Assembly: GCA_003973375.1 (NCBI GenBank)
Contig: QNYL01000293.1
Span: 1-12,267 of the forward strand
DNA length: 12,267 bases
Direction: 5' to 3'
Origin: Flavobacteriia bacterium
Lineage (GTDB): Bacteria > Bacteroidota > Bacteroidia > Flavobacteriales > Flavobacteriaceae
The position numbers and the translations under genes were made by a program. The number at the start of each line of letters is the position of its first letter. Position 1 is the stretch's first letter. The notes under the pieces were generated by a model. That model was not told the DNA's origin, did no database searches, and worked only from the letters and a program-made list of their open reading frames with translations. Shown one piece after another: positions 6,357 to 12,267 of the stretch.

Positions 6357-7268
6357 TTACCCACCAACACTTGCCACTACACCATATTGATCAAAAAGCT
6401 GAATGATCTCCTCAATTCTGTTTTCTTTCGGCGCTTCAAATTCGATAAAATTTTCCGGAGCTCCCAGTTTTTTATGTTTGTTCTCAGCTACTTTATGATA
6501 AGGCAATAAATTGATCACTTTACGGTTCCCTTCCAGAGAATTCATAAATTTAGCAGTTGCAATGATATTCTCATCAGAATCGTTTACTCCTTTGATCAGG
6601 GGCATTCTGAAAATAATTTCCACATCCGTTTTTGCAAGTTCTGTAATATTTTTATGGATCTTCTTGTTGCTAACACCGGTATATCGCTTGTGCTTTTTAT
6701 CGTCCATCACCTTCAAATCGATCAGAAAAAGCTCAGTATGCTTTGCTACTTCGAGAATAGTTTCCGTTTTTGCAAAAGCTGTTGTGTCCACCACCCTGTG
6801 ATAATACCTTTTTCCACAGGCTTTTAAGATCTGCAACAAATAATCGGCATGCATCAAAGGTTCTCCTCCTGAAAAACTAACACCTCCACCCGACTGATCA
6901 AAGAAAGCCGCCTCATTATCAATTACCTTCATCAGTTCTTCTACCGGCATAAATTTGCCAAGCATTTCAAAAGCTTTTGCAGGGCAAACCTCAGCACAGA
7001 TCCCGCAAAAATTACAAACATTGTAATCGGTTACTATTCCTTCAGGAGTCATTTTTAAAGCATCATTCGGACAGTTTTCAATGCATTTAACAGCCCCGAT
7101 ACATTTCGAGGCTGTATACATTTTCTGAACTTTAGGAGAAATACTTTCCGGATTATGACACCATTCACACGATAAATTACAGCCTTTAAAAAAAACGGTA
7201 AGGCGAATTCCCGGGCCATCGTTTATCGCATATTTTTTAATGTCAAAGATCAGACTTTGCTGTTTCAT
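6357..7268 (-). CDS. Glycyl radical enzyme activating enzyme (radical SAM), partner of the upstream dehydratase
   Basis: This 303-residue iron-sulfur enzyme uses S-adenosylmethionine to abstract a hydrogen from the glycine of its partner, producing the glycyl radical. The radical-SAM CxxxCxxC motif is C30, C34 and C37, followed by WCHNPES. A ferredoxin-like insert spans about residues 55-100, with C56, C62 and C66, then C85, C88, C91 and C95. In the first half the usual second Cys of CxxCxxCxxxCP is Ala (A59). SFSGGEP (131-137) is the SAM-binding GGE motif. The start is taken as the ATG at 7268: its A is the last base of the dehydratase TGA (TGATG), a classic coupling overlap. A TTG one codon upstream (7271) is less likely. 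It is probably HypD-AE if the partner is HypD. Confidence 0.93.
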   Translation of the reverse strand: MKQQSLIFDIKKYAINDGPGIRLTVFFKGCNLSCEWCHNPESISPKVQKMYTASKCIGAVKCIENCPNDALKMTPEGIVTDYNVCNFCGICAEVCPAKAFEMLGKFMPVEELMKVIDNEAAFFDQSGGGVSFSGGEPLMHADYLLQILKACGKRYYHRVVDTTAFAKTETILEVAKHTELFLIDLKVMDDKKHKRYTGVSNKKIHKNITELAKTDVEIIFRMPLIKGVNDSDENIIATAKFMNSLEGNRKVINLLPYHKVAENKHKKLGAPENFIEFEAPKENRIEEIIQLFDQYGVVASVGG

Positions 7269-9730
7269 CAAAAGGATTCATTTTCAGTTCGTTCGATCAC
7301 TTCCTGCTGAAGATCTTCATTCATATCATTAAAATAATCGCTGTAACCCGCCATTCTTACCAGCAGATCCTTGTATTCTTCAGGGTTTTCCTGAGCCGCA
7401 TATAAAGTTGCCGTATCTACAATATTAAACTGAATATGATGTCCGCCAAGAGCAAAATAGGTTCTGATCAGTTTGCCCAGTTTCATAATATCCTCATCAC
7501 GCTTCAGCAAACTCGGTAAAAACCTTTGGTTCAGCAAAGTTCCACCCGATTTTACCTGATCGAGTTTTGTGAGCGATTTAATTACCGATGAAGGACCATT
7601 GATATCACAACCATGCGAAGGAGATGTACCGTCGGAAATCGACTTAAAGGCAAATCTGCCGTTAGGCGATGCACCCATCATTTTTCCAAAATACACATGA
7701 CAGGTTGTAGAAAGCATATTTAGATGATAAGAACCTCCTTTTACATTAGGCTTCCCGTCAATAGCATCAAACAGATCGTCATAAACCCTTAAAGCAATCG
7801 CATCGGCATAATCATCATCATTACCGTAGAAAGGAGTATTGTTAATGATCGTCTGACGTAAGATCTCTTCTCCTTCAAAATTCTTTTCAATTGCATTGAG
7901 CAGATGATCCATACTAAAGGTCTTTTCTTCAAAAACATGCTTTTTCAGAACAGATAAGCTGTCGGTAACAGTGCCCAGGCCTGTACACTGAATATAATTG
8001 GTGTTGTAACGTGGTCCGCCATTGTAATAATCTTTGCCCTTTGAAATACAATCATCGATCACAACCGATAAAAATGTTGCAGGACTCTCTTTTGCAAACA
8101 TCCTGTCAATATAATTACTCACCTTTATCTTTTGATCTATGATATAATTGAGTTGCTTTAAAAAAGCATTATAAAGCTGCTCAAAATTCTTAAATGTTCG
8201 CGGATCACCGCTTTCTGTTCCTGCGCGTTTTCCGGTAACGGGATCTATACCATTATTCAAAGTGATCTCCAGAATTTTTGGAACATTGAGATATCCCGTT
8301 AAGATATAAGCCTCCTTACCAAAGGCTCCCACTTCGATACAACCGCTACAACCTCCCTCTCGGGCATCTTCAACAGATTTCCCCTGACGAAGCATCTCAG
8401 GAATATAAATATCCGGATTAAAAACCGAAGGATAACCATGTCCCTGACGGATTACTTTACAAGCCTCTTTTAAGAACCTGTCGGGAGTTCTTGAACTGAT
8501 ATGAACCGAGTTTCCGGGCTGAAGCACATGCAGTTCTTCGATGATCTCCAGCATGATATAGGAAACTTCACTCACTCCATCGGATCCGTCACTTTTTACC
8601 CCACCGATATTGATGTTGGTAAAATCGTTATAAGTACCGCTTTCCCGTGCTGTAATACCCACTTTTGGCGGTGCAGGGTGGTTATTCACTTTGATCCAGA
8701 AGCAGCTGAGCAATTCTTTTGCTTTCTCTCGGGTTAGAGTGCCTTCAGCGATCTCCTTTTCGTAAAAAGGTGCGAGATGTTGATCAAAATGTCCGGGATT
8801 CATAGCATCCCAGCCATTGAGTTCCGTAATGGTTCCCAAATGAACAAACCAATACATCTGAATGGCTTCCCAGAAATTTCCCGGCGCATGAGCGGGCACC
8901 CGGCCGCAGACTTCTGCAATCTTTTTCAGTTCCTCTTTTCTTTTCGGATCACTTTCTTTTTCAGCTTGCCGCTCTGCTTCATCTGCATGTCGTTCTGCAA
9001 AAAGAATTACTGCATCACAGGCAATAGCCATTCCGGTAAGTTGCTCTTTTTTATCAGTCGCTTCCGGATCATTTAAAAAATCGAGTTTATTTATATGTTC
9101 TTCTATCTCTTTTTTAAAATCGAGCATTCCTTTTTTATAGATCTTACCATCGAGCGCTGTATGCCCCGGTGCACGCTGCTCCATAAATTCGGTAAAAATA
9201 CCGGCTTCATAGGCCCTTTTCCAGGTTTCCGGAACATGCTCAAAGATCCTGTCGCGAATTGTTTTACCTTCCCAGAAAGGAATGACCTCTTTCTCATAAA
9301 TATCGATATCTTCCCGGCTGATGGTATATCTCTGCAGATCGCGTGTATTCAACACATGCAGATCTTCCACGCTGTGACAGGTAAGTTCAGGGAATGTAGG
9401 TACTGCCTTGGGTTTCGGACCGCGTTCTCCTACAATGAGCTCCCCTTCTCCCAGATAGATGGATTTCTTTTTACAGATCTCCATAAAATTCAGCGATCTT
9501 AAAACAGGGATAGAATACTTTCCGTAATTCTTTTTATAGAATTCTGTTTCTATCAATGCCCTTTCTATGGATAAAGTTGGTTCTGCTTCAAAACTCTGTT
9601 TTCTGAGCTTCTGAATTCTCTTATTCATACCCGGACCGATCTCGTTATCAAGAGGTTTATAAAAATTACCTTCTGAAGAAGGTTTTCTTTCCGGTTTATT
9701 TAAATTGATTTTTTTATGTATCGTTTCCAT
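7268..9730 (-). CDS. hypD: Glycyl radical enzyme, probable trans-4-hydroxy-L-proline dehydratase
   Basis: This 820-residue enzyme has the PFL-like and glycyl radical domains. The thiyl Cys is C464 in GCIE with base E466. The radical site is RMAGYSDYF (792-800) with G795. As I remember the Clostridioides difficile HypD numbering, its active-site residues F152, H160, D278, S334, D339, F340, C434, E436, Y450, T645 and G765 correspond here to F182, H190, D308, S364, D369, F370, C464, E466, Y480, T675 and G795. The offset is 30 every time. HypD dehydrates hydroxyproline to pyrroline-5-carboxylate, which ProC then reduces to proline; proC is not in the window. Compared with that HypD, the loop reads GGCSGCIEVGAF where I recall GGTSGCVETGCF. 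There is an extra N-terminal stretch of about 30 residues. Related enzymes for cis or N-methylated hydroxyproline are the main alternative. The ATG at 9730 has no good Shine-Dalgarno sequence. Confidence 0.85.
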   Translation of the reverse strand: METIHKKINLNKPERKPSSEGNFYKPLDNEIGPGMNKRIQKLRKQSFEAEPTLSIERALIETEFYKKNYGKYSIPVLRSLNFMEICKKKSIYLGEGELIVGERGPKPKAVPTFPELTCHSVEDLHVLNTRDLQRYTISREDIDIYEKEVIPFWEGKTIRDRIFEHVPETWKRAYEAGIFTEFMEQRAPGHTALDGKIYKKGMLDFKKEIEEHINKLDFLNDPEATDKKEQLTGMAIACDAVILFAERHADEAERQAEKESDPKRKEELKKIAEVCGRVPAHAPGNFWEAIQMYWFVHLGTITELNGWDAMNPGHFDQHLAPFYEKEIAEGTLTREKAKELLSCFWIKVNNHPAPPKVGITARESGTYNDFTNINIGGVKSDGSDGVSEVSYIMLEIIEELHVLQPGNSVHISSRTPDRFLKEACKVIRQGHGYPSVFNPDIYIPEMLRQGKSVEDAREGGCSGCIEVGAFGKEAYILTGYLNVPKILEITLNNGIDPVTGKRAGTESGDPRTFKNFEQLYNAFLKQLNYIIDQKIKVSNYIDRMFAKESPATFLSVVIDDCISKGKDYYNGGPRYNTNYIQCTGLGTVTDSLSVLKKHVFEEKTFSMDHLLNAIEKNFEGEEILRQTIINNTPFYGNDDDYADAIALRVYDDLFDAIDGKPNVKGGSYHLNMLSTTCHVYFGKMMGASPNGRFAFKSISDGTSPSHGCDINGPSSVIKSLTKLDQVKSGGTLLNQRFLPSLLKRDEDIMKLGKLIRTYFALGGHHIQFNIVDTATLYAAQENPEEYKDLLVRMAGYSDYFNDMNEDLQQEVIERTENESF

Positions 9731-9751
9731 AATATTATATTGTTGAATTGA

Positions 9752-9766
9752 TCAGCCATTGGCTGA
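9752..9766 (-). promoter_or_regulatory. Small perfect hairpin just upstream of the hypD start
   Basis: TCAGCC-ATT-GGCTGA forms a 6-bp stem with a 3-base loop, 21 bases before the ATG on the minus strand. On the transcript it directly follows a U-rich run (about 9767-9785). It could influence translation initiation. Confidence 0.5.
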
Positions 9767-9811
9767 AGAAAAAAGTAAAAAAGAATAGCTAAATATCAGG
9801 AAACTGAAGAA

Positions 9812-9870
9812 AAGAACATCAAACATTCAAACAGGCGTCTGTATGTTTTGGTAAGCGGGCTTATGTTCTT
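9812..9870 (-). promoter_or_regulatory. Branched RNA structure predicted in the hypD 5' leader (riboswitch-like)
   Basis: Read on the minus strand, an outer 8-bp stem pairs AAGAACAT (9870-9863) with ATGTTCTT (9819-9812). Inside it, AAGCCCGCTT (9862-9853) can form a small hairpin. CAAAACAT (9850-9843) pairs with ATGTTTG (9826-9820) with one bulged A, capped by ACAG-ACGC-CTGT (9842-9831). The result is a three-way-junction shape about 23 bases from the proposed 5' end, followed by a U-rich tract. I recognise no known riboswitch class. The pairing is seen in the sequence; the regulatory role is inferred. Confidence 0.4.
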
Positions 9871-9900
9871 AATTTGTGACATTTATATGATTTATATTGG

Positions 9901-9930
9901 CAAAATTACATTTTTTTTCTAATAGTCAAT
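9901..9930 (-). promoter_or_regulatory. Promoter of the hypD operon
   Basis: On the minus strand ATTG (9930-9927), an 18-base spacer and TAATTTTG (9908-9901) closely match TTTG-N19-TAnnTTTG. Transcription would begin near 9893, giving a leader of about 165 bases before the ATG at 9730. That leaves ample room for regulatory RNA. Confidence 0.6.
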
Positions 9931-9945
9931 ACTAATTTTTTATGC

Positions 9946-10044
9946 TTCAAGATTGTAAGATTAAATTCTTTTTCCTCACCATTCATTGCATTGCTCCGGT
10001 GACAGCTTAATATCAAAATGCTGTAAACAATTTTAAATCTTGAA
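9946..10044. repeat. Imperfect inverted repeat in the gap between hypD and the thioredoxin-like gene
   Basis: TTCAAGATTGTAAGATT (9946-9962) and AATTTTAAATCTTGAA (10029-10044) are complementary apart from one bulge and one mismatch. A nested TCACC/GGTGA pair lies at 9976-9980 and 9998-10002. It sits downstream of the minus-strand thioredoxin-like gene and upstream of the hypD promoter, so it may end the former's transcript, though no clean T-run follows. The rest of the 362-bp gap (9731-10092) shows no gene. Confidence 0.45.
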
Positions 10045-10045
10045 T

Positions 10046-10066
10046 TTTTGACTTTCGACTTTTGAC
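10046..10066. repeat. Three tandem 7-bp repeats
   Basis: TTTTGAC, TTTCGAC and TTTTGAC follow one another without a gap, directly after the inverted repeat and 26 bases from the thioredoxin-like stop codon. The copies differ at one base. This may be simple slippage, or tandem sites for a DNA-binding protein. Confidence 0.5.
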
Positions 10067-10092
10067 ATTCCTACGGCAAGCAGGCTTTCGTC

Positions 10093-10386
10093 TCAAATAT
10101 ACTGTTGCATTAAATTGATCAGGGTTCCGGCGTCCTGCTGGCCTGATTGCCTCCATTTTACTTCACCATTCTTATAAATGATAAATGTAGGGTCTTTCTT
10201 TACCCGCAGTACATTGGCCAGTTCTGCATTTTTATTTATATCGATTTTCACCACCCGGGCTTTTTCGCCAAGTGAAGCAGCCACATCACGCAATACCCGG
10301 TGTGTATTTTCAGATTTTGTTTTATCGGAATAAAAATCGATAAGTGTTGGTATTCGGGTATCTATGAGTTCGCCAAATTTGGTCAT
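10093..10386 (-). CDS. Thioredoxin-fold protein lacking the WCxxC redox site
   Basis: This 97-residue protein has the thioredoxin order of elements: PTLIDFYSD (13-21), RVLRDVAASLG (30-40), ARVVKIDINKN (43-53), then DPTFIIYKNG (65-74) with the cis-proline P66. Where WCxxC should stand, right after FYSD, the residues are K22-T23-K24-S25-E26, so both cysteines and the Trp are gone. The length is that of a bare thioredoxin. It cannot do dithiol-disulfide exchange; a binding or scaffold role is an inference. I chose the ATG at 10386. A start at 10413 would add nine residues (MYCCLKINP) that the family lacks, and would lie at or upstream of the expected transcription start. The gene is divergent from polA. 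Confidence 0.8.
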   Translation of the reverse strand: MTKFGELIDTRIPTLIDFYSDKTKSENTHRVLRDVAASLGEKARVVKIDINKNAELANVLRVKKDPTFIIYKNGEVKWRQSGQQDAGTLINLMQQYI

Positions 10387-10414
10387 GGGGTTGATCTTTA
10401 AGCAACAATACATA

Positions 10415-10422
10415 CAAATATA
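10415..10422 (-). promoter_or_regulatory. Candidate -7 box of the thioredoxin-like gene
   Basis: On the minus strand the sequence is TATATTTG, an exact TAnnTTTG match. I found no matching -33 element at the standard distance. Its position supports the downstream ATG at 10386 as the true start. Confidence 0.4.
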
Positions 10423-10543
10423 ATATTTTAAATCAATTAGCTCTTTTTATACCTGTTAAAATACAACTGATATCAATGTTTTTTTTATTTCACTGATAAA
10501 AAGTAAATCAATTGTTTAATTTTACGTTCTTAATTACACTTTT

Positions 10544-11989
10544 ATGGCCGAAAAGAAACGACTTTTTTTACTCGATGCGTTTGCACTGATCTTCAGAGGA
10601 TATTACGCTTTTATCAAAAACCCCAGAATCAATTCAAAAGGGATGGATACTTCAGCCATTCTGGGTTTTATGAACTCATTGATGGATGTGATCAAAAGAG
10701 AGAAACCCAATCATTTGGCTGTGGCTTTTGACAAGGGAGGCTCTAAGATGCGAAATGAAGCCTATCCGGAATACAAATCACATCGTCAGGAAACACCCGA
10801 AGCCATTAAAATTGCGATACCCTATATCCATAAAATATTGAAAGCCATGCATATTCCTATTATAGAAAAAGAAGGGTATGAAGCCGATGATCTTATCGGA
10901 ACGCTTTCTAAACAGGCGGAAAAAGCAGGTTTTAAAACTTATATGGTTACTCCCGATAAGGATTTTGCTCAGCTGGTTTCAGATAATATTGTGATGTATA
11001 AACCGGCACGCATGGGTAACGGTATAGAGATCTGGGATGTGGATAAGGTAAAGGAAAAGTTTGAGATTGATGATCCTATTCAGGTGATCGATTACCTGGG
11101 AATGATGGGAGATGCTGCCGATAATATCCCCGGTTTACCGGGAGTTGGCGATAAAACCGCTAAAAAATTTCTGAAAGAATACGGAAGTCTGGAAAACCTT
11201 CTGGCACATACTGATGAACTCAAAGGAAAAATGAAAGAAAAGGTGGAGGCTAATGCTGAGCTTGGAAAACTTTCAAAAAAACTGGCCACGATCATGCTGG
11301 ATTGCCCCGTTGAATTCCATGAAAAGGATTTTGAGCTGAATACTCCGGATTTTGAAAAAGTAGCTGAAATTTTCAAAGAACTGGAATTTAAAAGATTACT
11401 TGAGAATATGCATAAAACTTTTAACCTGTCTTCTTACGATTCAGTTAATTCTTCAGGGAAAGAATCTAAGAAAGAAGATGTAAAAGAGCAAAAAACCAAT
11501 ATTTCTCAAAATTCAGGTGAACAACTGGATATGTTCTCGGTTCCTGCAAATAATTCAGATGAAAATGAATCTTTTACTTCCGGCTTTAAAACACTGGAAA
11601 CAACCGATCATTTTTATCAGTTTATCAACACAGCCACAGCACAAAAATTATTGTTAAAAAAACTTTTAGAGCAAAAATCGGTTTGTTTTGATACAGAAAC
11701 CACCGGTTTAAACACCCTGACTGCTGAACTTGTGGGGATTGCTTTTTCCTATGAAAAAGGAAAAGGTTATTATCTGCCTTTTCCGGATGACAGGGAAAAA
11801 ACCATAGAATTACTGGAAAAATTCAGACCTTTTTTCGAAAATGAAGAAATTGAAAAAGTAGGTCAGAATTTAAAATACGACATCAAAATTCTTTCCAATT
11901 ATGGAATGAAAGTCAGAGGGAAATACTTTGATACCATGCTGGCCCATTATCTGATCAATCCTGACATGCGGCATAATAGTGTTCGTTAA
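10544..11989 (+). pseudogene. polA: DNA polymerase I, truncated: 5' nuclease domain plus part of the 3'-5' exonuclease domain
   Basis: The frame runs 481 residues, against roughly 930 expected in this phylum. The 5' nuclease (FEN-like) domain at 1-290 is complete. It has metal ligands D11, D63, E113, D115, D116, D138, D140, D190 and D193, and the helix-hairpin-helix GLPGVGDKTAKKFL (197-210). A linker rich in Ser, Lys and Glu (about 295-345) leads to the proofreading domain, with Exo I DTETTG (D383, E385) and Exo II GQNLKYD (N442, D446). Homology ends at LINPDMRHN (residue 478, base 11977). Three foreign codons then precede a TAA at 11987-11989. The Exo III motif (Y-x3-D) and the whole polymerase domain are missing. 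PolA is central to replication and repair, so a sequence join is more likely than a real mutation. If real, only the 5' nuclease would work. The ATG at 10544 lies in a promoter region shared with the divergent gene. Confidence 0.85.
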
Positions 11990-12267
11990 CTCTTGGAATG
12001 TGGAAACTGCTGAAAACCGCAGGGCGTCACTAAAACTGGGGCACGTTTCTCTCTAAGTGTTTCCGCTTGCAAAGGCACCGATGGTCCCTCGTCATGTCAC
12101 CACCAATGAATGATCCTCTCAGCGTCAGGTCCACCTCTCTCGGTGCAACGTTCAGTGACAGAAATGTGTCAGTGAACCCGCATTCTGCATCAATTAACAA
12201 TGACACAACAAGCAACAGGAAAAGAGAAAAAGCTGATGAATTAACCCTTTGATTTTAACGTTCCGTC
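11978..12267. other. Foreign-looking tail after the polA breakpoint, no recognisable gene
   Basis: From 11978 onward there is no match to PolA in any frame. Base composition changes: by hand count 12001-12180 is about 53% GC, against about 33% for the last full line of polA (11881-11940). Short open frames exist on both strands (for example 12067-12252 + and 12215-12030 -), but they overlap each other and show no domain I know. There are no Bacteroidota promoter boxes, insertion-sequence ends or target duplications at the join. It could be a chimeric assembly end, non-bacterial contamination or the edge of an inserted element. Confidence 0.6.

Noticed and set aside
7269..7271. TTG start for the activase one codon upstream
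   Set aside because: The ATG at 7268-7266 forms the TGATG overlap with the dehydratase stop and gives the usual family N-terminus.
8501..9502. Plus-strand open frames antisense to the dehydratase
   Set aside because: They are shadows of the long minus-strand coding frame with no domains of their own.
9870..9890. CRP/FNR-type operator near TGTGACATTTATATGA
   Set aside because: Only one half (TGTGA) matches; the second half site is absent.
12030..12252. Two 61-residue open frames on opposite strands in the tail
   Set aside because: They overlap each other, match no family I know, and lie in the foreign-looking segment. Short open frames are expected there by chance.

Overview
The window looks like a member of the Bacteroidota, probably an anaerobe of the Bacteroidales/Marinilabiliales type (the order is a guess). 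The evidence is the C-terminus of a PorP/SprF type IX secretion protein at the left edge, promoters of the Bacteroidota form TTTG-N19-TAnnTTTG, a DUF2723 membrane protein, AT-rich DNA, few Shine-Dalgarno sequences, and an oxygen-sensitive glycyl radical enzyme with its activase.

Layout. 1-137 (+) is the end of a porP/sprF gene. 138-1990 is an accessory patch between that gene and a tRNA-Gln (1991-2061, -). It holds three overlapping REP-like palindromes (216-257), a tyrosine recombinase relic (about 274-577), three 18-bp palindromes at an exact 33-bp period (637-720) and a 397-residue AAA ATPase (727-1920). 2259-5348 (+) encodes a DUF2723/TMEM260-like membrane protein. Its stop codon lies in the left arm of a 212-bp imperfect palindrome (5339-5550) that separates it from a NodB polysaccharide deacetylase (5576-6253, +). 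A strong hairpin (6274-6327) separates the deacetylase from the convergent operon at 9730-6357 (-).

That operon encodes a glycyl radical enzyme and its radical-SAM activase, with start and stop codons overlapping by one base. The enzyme carries every active-site residue I remember for trans-4-hydroxy-L-proline dehydratase (HypD), all at a constant offset of 30, so hydroxyproline dehydration is the best functional call. The operon has a good promoter about 170 bp upstream and a leader that can fold into a branched structure. The next gene (10386-10093, -) encodes a thioredoxin-fold protein that has lost its WCxxC site. Divergent from it is polA (10544-11989, +), which stops abruptly after the first half of the 3'-5' exonuclease domain. 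From about 11978 to the end the sequence is more GC-rich and unrelated to PolA: a chimeric join, contamination or a recent insertion.

Most worth a second look: the structured hypD leader, the 33-bp-period operator-like array before the ATPase, the 212-bp palindrome, the active-site and cluster-ligand changes in the glycyl radical pair, and the polA breakpoint. I did not find a clearly new multi-gene defence or mobile system.
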